DNA from: JAFEDN01 sp963712715
GTDB taxonomy: Bacteria; Pseudomonadota; Gammaproteobacteria; Coxiellales; Coxiellaceae
Assembly: GCA_963712715.1 (NCBI GenBank)
Contig: CAVQJI010000054.1
Span: 62,001-126,000 of the forward strand
Direction of reading: 5' to 3'
Length of the DNA stretch: 64,000 nucleotides
The notes under the pieces are model-generated. The model searched no databases, was not told the origin of the DNA, and was given only the letters and a program-made list of their open reading frames with translations. Made by a program: the position numbers and the translations under genes. Positions 37,743 to 46,173 of this stretch are shown in pieces; position 1 is the stretch's first letter; every line of letters starts with the position of its first letter.

Positions 37743-38615
37743 ATGTCTAAATTAATTCAGGCGCTCATGAATCAAGAGCACCCTCAACGTCAGGCGCCGT
37801 TTTCAACCACGCCGGGTCAGGAAGCTCAACATCTTTATCAGGAGGCGGCGGAGCATATGCGTCAGAATCGGCCAGGTTTTACTCAGGAATATAAAGTCAC
37901 CGAGGACAAAATCAAAGCCGGTGTGCAGGCGCGCGTCACCGCGGAGTTGGACAGTGTCAATCTGCATGACCCTAATCAATTCGATCGCCTTCAACGATTG
38001 ATCGTCGACTGGCATCCGAATCCAACTCATGACAATTTTAGAGCCTGCGAAGCCGTTAAAAAAGCACTGATCCATTGCACAGCAGACGCTCACAAAAAAC
38101 AGCAATTGCAACGGGCCTGTCAGGAATATAAAGCGCATTTAGCGGCGGATATCCGATCAGAACTCAATAGTGCTTTTCCCGAAGTCTCCCGGAAATATGG
38201 CTTCGATTTGCCTGAACCGACGACTTCCTACAAAAAGCCATTACGACCCACAGAAAAACCCTCGGCTTTAGAGTCGTTCCTGATCAAAGAATCCAAATCT
38301 TTGCCGCTCAATCAACACGAAGGATTGCAAAAAGCGGTGAAGAAATACGAAGCCGTGACCACTCTGCAATACACCTTACTGACTGCGAAACCGGCTCCAG
38401 CACAGATTCAGGAATTTAAGCAAACGCTGGAGAAACAAAAACCCGTGCTCGAAGCCCATCGGGACAGTACCGCCATGCGATTTCTCAAAGGGGTCACCAC
38501 CATCCTCACGTTAGGTGTTGCCGCCCTCTGCGGCATTTTCAGTGTCAAAGGTGAAAAAGCCTCGGAAAAAATGCAGGGCATTGTGAACAGACCGACGGCG
38601 GCCAAATTGGGATAA
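37743..38615 (+). CDS. hypothetical protein, paralogue 1 of a tandem pair
   Basis: A 290-residue protein starting MSKLIQALM after AGGAG. The N-terminal two thirds are helical and charged. Residues ~92-140 resemble a conserved block with CEAVKKALIHCTADAHKKQQL. The end holds a striking block: HRDSTAMRFLKGVTTI, a hydrophobic helix ILTLGVAALCGIFSV and KGEKASEKMQ. The following gene repeats the start (MSKLI) and this end. A similar hydrophobic end is, as far as I recall, found on Legionellales putative effectors, but this is weak knowledge. It has no signal peptide. It could be a secreted or membrane-inserted protein. Confidence 0.65.
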   Translation: MSKLIQALMNQEHPQRQAPFSTTPGQEAQHLYQEAAEHMRQNRPGFTQEYKVTEDKIKAGVQARVTAELDSVNLHDPNQFDRLQRLIVDWHPNPTHDNFRACEAVKKALIHCTADAHKKQQLQRACQEYKAHLAADIRSELNSAFPEVSRKYGFDLPEPTTSYKKPLRPTEKPSALESFLIKESKSLPLNQHEGLQKAVKKYEAVTTLQYTLLTAKPAPAQIQEFKQTLEKQKPVLEAHRDSTAMRFLKGVTTILTLGVAALCGIFSVKGEKASEKMQGIVNRPTAAKLG

Positions 38616-38677
38616 CCGGAGACGGGAAAATTTTTTGAATGGATTTTTTTATTTGATTTCATTTTAGGAGAAAGAAT

Positions 38678-39586
38678 ATGAGCAAACTCATCGAACAATT
38701 TCTAGAAACCCATCGTCAATGTACGGCGCAAAATTCGGTATTTAATATTAGCCAGGCATTAGATCAGGAAGCCCTGGCGATTGTTGAGCAGGCCCAGGCG
38801 GAAACACAGAGACGCTTCAGAGGGAAAACCACTGACGCCAATCATCAGCAAAAGGTATTCAACGCCAGCTTAGCAGCACGCCTGACCCGATTGCTGGATA
38901 AAGTGGATTTAATCAACGTCAGCCGTTATGGCACGCTGGGAAATGCTATCCGGCGTTGGTGTCCCTGGCAGTCAGGTCAGCAGCAAGTGTGCCTTGAAGT
39001 ACAGAAAACTTTACTAACTTTATTGCCGGTCACCCGCCAGAAGCAGGAACTCCAGCAATTGTGCCAGGATTATCGAAACCATCTGGCTGTGGAAGTTGAA
39101 AAAGAAGCTAAAAATGACTCTGAACAAAACTATATGGTCAGTACCCAAAAGCGGACATTATTATTTGGCGCGCCACCCGTGAATGAGCACGCCCAGATGA
39201 AAATGGTCACCGACTCCAGACCGTCGGTGGAGAAATTAGTCATGGGCCCGACACGCGCTGTCGGAAAACCAGAGCAGCCCCCGTCTTTGGCCGTACAAAA
39301 ATATCAAACGGTGAGCGCACTACAAGCCACTCTCAGCACGCCGGTGAAATCCGCACCGGAACAGGTGAAGGATTTTCGTGTGCAATTCAGGATTCATCGT
39401 CCGGTCATTGAACAGGACCGGGATAGTCTGGCTATGAAATTCGCCAAAGGGGTGGCGACCATATTGTCGCTGGGTGTCGCCTGGCTGTGCGGTATCTGGA
39501 ACGTCAAAGGTCAGGAGGCCGCGAATGACCTGCAAACCACTTTGGACAAACCACTGCCGCCCATGGGCGCTTGCCGGGTGGGTTAA
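38678..39586 (+). CDS. hypothetical protein, paralogue 2 of a tandem pair
   Basis: A 302-residue protein with an AGGAG site. Compared with the preceding gene, it shares MSKLIEQFL at the start, a middle block with CLEVQKTLLTLLPVTRQKQE, QKYQTVSALQATL, and the end DRDSLAMKFAKGVATILSLG then VAWLCGIWNVKGQEAANDLQ. The rest has diverged strongly, so the duplication is old or under diversifying change. The constant C-terminal block is the likely functional part. The function is unknown. Confidence 0.65.
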   Translation: MSKLIEQFLETHRQCTAQNSVFNISQALDQEALAIVEQAQAETQRRFRGKTTDANHQQKVFNASLAARLTRLLDKVDLINVSRYGTLGNAIRRWCPWQSGQQQVCLEVQKTLLTLLPVTRQKQELQQLCQDYRNHLAVEVEKEAKNDSEQNYMVSTQKRTLLFGAPPVNEHAQMKMVTDSRPSVEKLVMGPTRAVGKPEQPPSLAVQKYQTVSALQATLSTPVKSAPEQVKDFRVQFRIHRPVIEQDRDSLAMKFAKGVATILSLGVAWLCGIWNVKGQEAANDLQTTLDKPLPPMGACRVG

Positions 39587-39687
39587 TCATTGATGACCCT
39601 GATCATTCTATTCAGTTCCCGGCCATACCTTACCGGGGACTGGTCGGATGATGCTCTGATCGGATTGATTGTTGGAAGAGGTGATCT

Positions 39688-41049
39688 ATGAAAAATTTAC
39701 AAATCGTGTGTGAACGGGCAGAGATTCTTTTACGGATGGCGCATTATCAGTCGTTTCTCAATACCCCAGAATATCAGAGGATGCTGGAAGCGGCACTGCA
39801 AAAATCTCAAGGCCATCAATTATCTTTACTGCAATATCTCGTTTTAAAAATGATGGTACACTGTCAGCAATGGGTCTGTTTATGGGGAGAAACGGCCTGG
39901 CAAAAGGCGGTACATGCCTGTATTGCACAACTGATCAGTAGAAAATGGACACACGATCAACGGCGGATTTGGCTGCGACAGGCGGATGACCTGATCGAAA
40001 TGGCCTGCGTCACTCAAACGGTACGCCGGGATATCCATCAGACCGCCAAAGACCGGCAAATTCCTCCGATGACGTTTGAGCAAGCCTATCAACAGGCCCG
40101 GCAGAGCTACCAGGAGCAACGAGAGATGCTCATTCAATGGGAAGATCAGGTTAAACAAATCGGTCAAACGTACGCCCAACTGACCAGAAAACCCAATGCC
40201 GTCACTCTGGCTCACTCACAGGGCATTACCCAAAGCTTACCGGCTGATCTGCCGACTTATTCCAAAGCATCGACGGAAATGCGATTGTCAGACGGTTACG
40301 TTGAGCATAAAATTCAGGTGGAAAGGGAAGCTCGCATCGTTTATCGAGAACTCTGCCACGATGTGATGAAAACTCCAATCCAGGAAATTTTAGTGCAACA
40401 CGTTCATCAAGGCAGGCAACGCCTCACTGATTATGCCGGGCATATCTTAAAAACTGCTGAAACGCTTCAGCAGGAAATGCAGCAAGACCACCTGATTTTA
40501 ACCACACACCGCAACCAAATTCTCATTGCGCACGAAAAACGCATCTCCCAATTATCGTGGAGCCTGGAGCAAATGATTCAAACCTGCCGTGATTTCCTCC
40601 CTAAAAATCCTGAAAGCGCCTATTTTCTCAGTCAACCGTCACGTCAGGCATTGACTGATCTGGTAGAGAATGCCCAAGAGATTAAACGTCAACTGCATAC
40701 CAATCCAGTGGCCATTGACTCAGCGTCTGTGCAGGAAAAAATTCTAACGATAGAGACTCACCGCCAAAATTATGAGCAATCGATTACCGGCTGGTATGGA
40801 TTCTTTTCGCGTTTTTCTAAAGCTCAACAGCAGCGTGAAAAAATAAATCATGAATTGAAAAATCATATCGCTGACATGGTTGTCCCGGCTTGTAATCTCT
40901 CGGATCGTGAAGGCGTCGTCACGGAAGATCAACTGAAAGCACAACAACAACGAATACAAGAACTAGAAAATCAAAAAACTTACCTGCAGGCAAAAGCTGA
41001 AAAAGTCCAAGAAATTCAGCTTCCAACGGCTCAAAGTCTCTCCCCGTGA
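39688..41049 (+). CDS. large coiled-coil hypothetical protein
   Basis: A 453-residue, Gln-rich helical protein with a GAGG site before the ATG. Long heptad-like stretches occur at residues ~120-165, ~250-300 and ~405-445. A short aromatic segment near residue 365 (SITGWYGFFSRFSKAQQQRE) is the only hydrophobic part. It has no enzyme motif and no signal peptide. Placed directly after the paralogue pair and in the same direction, it may belong to the same operon. Its high Gln content resembles cytoplasmic effectors, but this is only an impression. Confidence 0.6.
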   Translation: MKNLQIVCERAEILLRMAHYQSFLNTPEYQRMLEAALQKSQGHQLSLLQYLVLKMMVHCQQWVCLWGETAWQKAVHACIAQLISRKWTHDQRRIWLRQADDLIEMACVTQTVRRDIHQTAKDRQIPPMTFEQAYQQARQSYQEQREMLIQWEDQVKQIGQTYAQLTRKPNAVTLAHSQGITQSLPADLPTYSKASTEMRLSDGYVEHKIQVEREARIVYRELCHDVMKTPIQEILVQHVHQGRQRLTDYAGHILKTAETLQQEMQQDHLILTTHRNQILIAHEKRISQLSWSLEQMIQTCRDFLPKNPESAYFLSQPSRQALTDLVENAQEIKRQLHTNPVAIDSASVQEKILTIETHRQNYEQSITGWYGFFSRFSKAQQQREKINHELKNHIADMVVPACNLSDREGVVTEDQLKAQQQRIQELENQKTYLQAKAEKVQEIQLPTAQSLSP

Positions 41050-41274
41050 AACTCAACCCGGGATATGGGTCAATTTTATTAGCAACAACGAGTCAGAAAA
41101 TTTTGAGTACTCACGATCAGCTACTCAGAAACATCTGCCGTTGCCGCAATTGGGTAGACAACCGTTTCTGTCGTTGAGTGGGGAGGACAGACGGACAACC
41201 GGCGTGGTCGAGGTGGTCGTTCTCCGCGGGGCCATCAATCTAGGTCCACTCCACTGCAACTCCAGGATTAGCCA

Positions 41275-44200
41275 TTACAGGTGCGAAGTGGTTGTTGTCG
41301 AGGTAGACGATGTACTTGCTGATCGCGAACTCGAGGTGCTGGAATACAGCGTGCTGCTGGAGCTGGAGGAAGACGATGCAGCGCTGGAAGAGGACGTGAT
41401 GGATAGTTTGGGTTTGGGGAAAGACCAAAGCCGTTGCTCTAAACTGACAGAAAGTTTGGATTGATGTTTTTGATCGGGCGGCGATAAATAAGCTGGGGAT
41501 GTTACAGTAGACGTTGGATGGCGGTGTAAGCGCTGCAAATCCTTAATGAGTTCCTTGAGTTGTTTTCGATCGGCTTTACTTAAAGTGTCCCTGTTTTTAC
41601 GGTAATCATCAAGTTTAGCTAAGTAATGTTGCCTGCTTCCCTCATGACTAATGCTGGCAACCCGTTGATCGGCCTGAGCGAGTAATTCTGAGTTAGAATA
41701 ATGGGGTTGGCGTTTAAATAAACCGGCGAGAGTAGCCAATAACGGTGGTTTTGCTTGATTGGATTTCACCTCTTTTTCTTCTACCTGGGCGGTTATCACT
41801 TTGACTTCACTGACGTCGGCTCCGTATTGTTCCAATAGCCGTTTGCTGAGGAGATCCATGCGGCAACCCGATAGTTGTAGCCCAGGCGTCCATAACTGCA
41901 TGCCCGAATAAGGGGAAGCTCCCAGCAACCGCCATGCCGACGGTTGCGGTTGCTGAGCCTTACGTTTGCCGAACAACTGTTGCGGACGGATCAATTTCTC
42001 AACCCGCTCGGAGTTCCGGTATAATCCCGCCGACAGCAGCCACCAACTCACGGCACCCTTTTCATCACCCATCGCCAACAGTGGACCATCACCCCATTGG
42101 GTGGGCTGGATCGTAGGGTATTGAAAGGCAATACTCCCAATGGCAGTAAACCAAGAAAAAATAGCCAGACAGCGGCGACTGGCTATTGACCACAGCCGCA
42201 CCGTCTTATCCCTACTCCCCGAAGCCACTAGCTTCCCATCCGGGCTAAACGACACACTCCACACCTCTCTCGTATGCCCGGTCAGCGGCGCGCCCTGCGG
42301 CTTTCCGCCGGCGACCTGCCATAGCCGTACCGTCTTATCTTCACTCACGGAGGCCACTAACTTCCCATCCGGGCTAAACGACACACTATTCACCCTTCTC
42401 TCATGCCCGATCAGCGGCGCGCCCTGCGGCTTTCGGCTGGCCACCGACCACAGCCGCACCGTCTGATCTTCACTCCCCGAGGCCACTAACTTCCCATCCG
42501 GACTAAATGACACACTCGTCACGTAACCCACATGCCCAGTGAGCGGCACGCCCTGCGGCTCTCCGCTGGCCACCAACCACAGCCGCACCGTATAATCCCC
42601 ACCCGAGGCCACTAACTTCCCATCCGGGCTAAACGACACACTATTTACCGGCATCTTATGCCCGGTGAGCGGCGCGCCCTGCGGCTTTCCGCCGGCGACC
42701 TGCCATAGCCGTACCGTCTTATCTTCACTCACGGAGGCCACTAACTTCCCATCTGGGCTAAACGACACACTATTCACCCTTCTCTCATGCCCGGTGAGCG
42801 GCACGCCCTGCGGCTTTCCGCTGGCCACCGACCACAGCCGCACCGTCTGATCTTCACTCCCCGAGGCCACTAACTTCCCATCCGGGCTAAACGACACACT
42901 ATACACCTCCCCCCGATGCTCGGTGAGCGGCGCGCCCTGTGGCTCTCCGCTGGCCACCGACCACAGCCGCACCGTATCATCACCACTCCCCGAGGCCACT
43001 AACTGCCCGTCCGGGCTAAACGACACGCTCGTCACATCTCCCTGATGCCCAGTGAGCGGCGCGCCCTGCGGCTTTCCGCTGGCCACCGACCATAACCACA
43101 CCGTCTTATCCTTACTCCCTGAGGCCACTAACTGCCCATCCGGGCTAAATGACACACTTGTCACCCCCTTCTCATGCCCAGTGAGCAGCGCGCCCTGCGG
43201 CTTTCCGCTGGCCACCGACCATAACCACACCGTCTTATCCCCACTCCCCGAGGCCACTAACTGCCCGTCCGGGCTAAACGACACGCTCGTCACATCTCCC
43301 TGATGCCCAGTGAACGGCGCGCCCTGCGGCTTTCCGCTGGCCACCGACCATAACCACACCGTCTTATCCTTACTCCCCGAGGCCACTAACTGCCCATCCG
43401 GGCTAAACGACACACTCGTCACCCAAGCCTCATGCCCGGTGAGCGGCGCGCCCTGCGGCTCTCCGCTGGCGACCTGCCATAGCCGCACCGTCTTATCCTC
43501 ACTCCCCGAGGCCACTAACTTCCCATCCGGGCTAAACGACACACTCCTAACCCCAAGTTTATGCCCGGTGAGCGGCGCACCCAGCGGCTCTTGGCTGGCG
43601 ACCGACCACAGCCGCACCGTATTATCATAACTCCCCGAGGCCACTAACTTCCCATCCGGGCTAAACGACACACTCGTCACCCAAGCCTCATGCCCGGTGA
43701 GCGGTTGACCGACCACCTCACCCGTTTCCCGGCGCCGAATTTCAATCGTATTATCTCGCGCAATAACCAACCACGGCTCGCGGGGATGATAAGCGATCGC
43801 TCGGACTACTCCTTTACATACCAGGCGGGGATACTCTCCCCATTCGACCCATTCCAAGGTCGCTCCCCGTAAATTGACGCCATACAGCCAGGTGCGGGTC
43901 AGGTCCGCGCCGGTGAGATCCGCGCCTAACAGATTGCTATGCGCCAGTATCCCATAGCGCAGGTTCGCGCCGGGAATGCGTACCCTTGGCCAGTCTCGCC
44001 CACACAGGTTGACACCGCTGACATTCAATACTGTCGCGGCATTACCGCTGGCCACGGCGATAGCGCTGTCCGTTTTACTGCGTTCTATTAACTGGAAGAA
44101 GACGGCCTGCAAGGCCGGGTTTCTTTGGGTGCGGTCCACTAAAAAACGCACCTGATCCGGTGTCAAACGCTGTTGCGTGAATAACGCTACAGCTCGCTCG

Positions 44201-46173
44201 TAATAGCGCGTCCATAACAAGCGAACGGGAACCAGGTTCTGATCAGGCTTAGGGATCAGTAACAATTGTTCCGCCACGCTGGTGGTCATAAAATAATCCA
44301 ATAAAGAGGCATGCATAAAGCTCCAGGTGTGGTCGCTGCTCTCGCGCAGCGGGCTACCCTGGCGCAAGGATCGGCTGTCCGGCAGGACGTCGCCCAGTAA
44401 TAGCGAGAGGGTCTCTCCGTGGGAGGCGGTTTTTGACTCCGGCATCGAGAGGATCTCATACCGTAGGCCGACCTGGCCTGTCTGCCACAGGTGTTCGGCA
44501 AACGTCAGGCAAAATACCCGGTACGCCGCTTTCAGCCAATGGACCTGCACATCATCCCCGCCGGTTTGATCGGCTGCTTGTTTTAACGCTTGCTTGCACG
44601 ATTCGCCCAGAATCGCGGCGGGGTCTTTCAGGTAACCGCGCTGCTGGTAGGCTTTCTTCGCCTGGCGGGTAAACCAGGTGTCCATAAACCGGTCGTAGAG
44701 CGCGGCGCGCGTGATTGGGGTTTTTTCTGTCCGCCGGGCAGTTTTGACTTCTGAGAAGTCTGAAGCTTCTGTCGTTTCGCGAGGGGTTTTTTCGTCCTTC
44801 GAGTCTTCGGTTTTCGATGAGGTTTTGGCGGGAGTGAGTGACTGTGCTTTTGTCAATTCCGGCAAAATGGATAACGTCATCCACAACATAAACGGCGTGT
44901 CGATCAGCGTTTGCAGTTCAGGAATTGCCTTAAATTCGGCCTGGTAACGTGCGGCATCCCAGTCTTTCGGGCGCTCGGGATCGTTCTGATGTTGGGCGAC
45001 GTATTTCTCGATATAATCCTGAGTCTGTTGCACCGTAAACGGCGACACATGGCGCGTCCGGTAGCCCGGCCAATCGGGTGTGCCGTTCAGGGTATGCGGC
45101 ACAAAGCTGTCAGCTTCGTTGAGGGCTTGCACCCGCTGGCTGCGACAGCCAATCACCAGCTTGACTCGCCCGGAGCTCTGATTCAAATGATTTCCGTCAT
45201 ACACATTGGGCGCGGCCTGTCCAGGTATTTCATCGTAGCCGTCAGCAATCCAGACCGTATGATAATCGCTTTGCAATAGACGGATTTCCTCCGAGGTGAA
45301 ACTAATTTCCGGTAAATGATGGTAATAATCCCACAGATTCCAGGGATTGACCTGGACGGATGACAGGGGAATAAACACCGGTACCGGCGCTCGGGGGATG
45401 GGGTCGCCCGGGCGATAACTTTGCCAAGCCGGGTCCTGCCACAGGGTTCTCAGCAGAGAGCGGTTAAAGGTGCTTTTGCCTGCGCCGGCTAAGCCTTGCA
45501 GTAACAGGACTTGCGCCGCACCTTGCAGCAGTTCGCGTTGGACCCACGGGTATAACGGCTCAGAAGATTGTCCCGTTCCGGCTTGCGACTGACCGTTGGG
45601 CTCGATATAACAGGACAGTTCCTGGGTGATATAAGGGTCGGTTAATACTTTCTCCCGCAAACGATGTAATTTCACGCCCAGGGTGTAGGACGGCGATTGT
45701 TTGTCCTGCCAGCAGGGCGACTGCTTTTGCTGTTGACTTTGCGCCAGCAAGGTTTTAAATTCCGCTGCCGCCGATTCAGAGCCAAGGGACAAATTTAGCG
45801 TGGGCGCTGGTTTCGGGGGAGGGTCTATTTTCCTCTCAACCAAGGTAACGCTTTGTTCCATCAGCTCCAGACTGTGAGCCATCTCTGGTGACAGGGAGGA
45901 TAAAGGCGTGGGATCTCCAGGCGCAGTTGTGCCGGAGGATAAGGCTGGCGTGGGGGTTGGTTGAGGAAGAGTGTCTGTTTTCACCTCCACGGAGGTCACG
46001 CTTTGTGTCATCACCAACTTCAGACTGTCTAATAAATTCGACGATATGTCGCTAAAATCTGGATCGAGGGCGGTTGAGGGAGTGGAACTCGTGGGCGCAG
46101 TCACGTCAAAAGACCTGGCTTTGACTTTGCCCGGGTGAATCGATAGGGATTTTTCATCAGTCTTCTCCCGCAT
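41275..46173 (-). CDS. NACHT - pentapeptide - WD40 STAND-type protein
   Basis: A 1632-residue protein. The ATG at 46173 shares bases with the upstream stop (TAATG), so translation is coupled; the open frame runs further up without need. Residues 1-200 are Pro/Ser/Thr-rich. A NACHT NTPase follows with Walker A GLAGAGKST (~227-235) and Walker B VWIADGYDE (~307-315). A helical region leads to pentapeptide-like units at ~715-780 (ANLRYGILAHSNLLGADLTG). Then come about 14 WD40 blades (~785-1350), 12 of them nearly identical, enough for two seven-blade propellers. The tail ends in a ~50-residue Ser/Thr tract. STAND proteins of this plan act as triggered switches; in bacteria some are anti-phage sensors, others effector-like. 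No lesion over 4.9 kb. Confidence 0.9.
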   Translation of the reverse strand: MREKTDEKSLSIHPGKVKARSFDVTAPTSSTPSTALDPDFSDISSNLLDSLKLVMTQSVTSVEVKTDTLPQPTPTPALSSGTTAPGDPTPLSSLSPEMAHSLELMEQSVTLVERKIDPPPKPAPTLNLSLGSESAAAEFKTLLAQSQQQKQSPCWQDKQSPSYTLGVKLHRLREKVLTDPYITQELSCYIEPNGQSQAGTGQSSEPLYPWVQRELLQGAAQVLLLQGLAGAGKSTFNRSLLRTLWQDPAWQSYRPGDPIPRAPVPVFIPLSSVQVNPWNLWDYYHHLPEISFTSEEIRLLQSDYHTVWIADGYDEIPGQAAPNVYDGNHLNQSSGRVKLVIGCRSQRVQALNEADSFVPHTLNGTPDWPGYRTRHVSPFTVQQTQDYIEKYVAQHQNDPERPKDWDAARYQAEFKAIPELQTLIDTPFMLWMTLSILPELTKAQSLTPAKTSSKTEDSKDEKTPRETTEASDFSEVKTARRTEKTPITRAALYDRFMDTWFTRQAKKAYQQRGYLKDPAAILGESCKQALKQAADQTGGDDVQVHWLKAAYRVFCLTFAEHLWQTGQVGLRYEILSMPESKTASHGETLSLLLGDVLPDSRSLRQGSPLRESSDHTWSFMHASLLDYFMTTSVAEQLLLIPKPDQNLVPVRLLWTRYYERAVALFTQQRLTPDQVRFLVDRTQRNPALQAVFFQLIERSKTDSAIAVASGNAATVLNVSGVNLCGRDWPRVRIPGANLRYGILAHSNLLGADLTGADLTRTWLYGVNLRGATLEWVEWGEYPRLVCKGVVRAIAYHPREPWLVIARDNTIEIRRRETGEVVGQPLTGHEAWVTSVSFSPDGKLVASGSYDNTVRLWSVASQEPLGAPLTGHKLGVRSVSFSPDGKLVASGSEDKTVRLWQVASGEPQGAPLTGHEAWVTSVSFSPDGQLVASGSKDKTVWLWSVASGKPQGAPFTGHQGDVTSVSFSPDGQLVASGSGDKTVWLWSVASGKPQGALLTGHEKGVTSVSFSPDGQLVASGSKDKTVWLWSVASGKPQGAPLTGHQGDVTSVSFSPDGQLVASGSGDDTVRLWSVASGEPQGAPLTEHRGEVYSVSFSPDGKLVASGSEDQTVRLWSVASGKPQGVPLTGHERRVNSVSFSPDGKLVASVSEDKTVRLWQVAGGKPQGAPLTGHKMPVNSVSFSPDGKLVASGGDYTVRLWLVASGEPQGVPLTGHVGYVTSVSFSPDGKLVASGSEDQTVRLWSVASRKPQGAPLIGHERRVNSVSFSPDGKLVASVSEDKTVRLWQVAGGKPQGAPLTGHTREVWSVSFSPDGKLVASGSRDKTVRLWSIASRRCLAIFSWFTAIGSIAFQYPTIQPTQWGDGPLLAMGDEKGAVSWWLLSAGLYRNSERVEKLIRPQQLFGKRKAQQPQPSAWRLLGASPYSGMQLWTPGLQLSGCRMDLLSKRLLEQYGADVSEVKVITAQVEEKEVKSNQAKPPLLATLAGLFKRQPHYSNSELLAQADQRVASISHEGSRQHYLAKLDDYRKNRDTLSKADRKQLKELIKDLQRLHRHPTSTVTSPAYLSPPDQKHQSKLSVSLEQRLWSFPKPKLSITSSSSAASSSSSSSSTLYSSTSSSRSASTSSTSTTTTSHL
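42170..43710 (-). repeat. tandem ~129-base WD40-coding repeats
   Basis: About twelve near-identical 129-base units, each encoding a 43-residue blade with the frame SVSFSPDGxLVASGSxDxTV then LWxVASG and PLTGH. One unit (at ~42590) lacks a codon. The DNA similarity between units is far above what protein function needs, which points to recent amplification or gene conversion. Confidence 0.9.

Noticed and set aside
41934..43630. Many plus-strand frames across the WD40 array
   Set aside because: Repetitive shadows of the minus-strand blades, all with the same opposite-strand peptide.
42170..43710. Regular 129-base repeats as a CRISPR or satellite
   Set aside because: The units keep one open frame and encode WD40 blades.
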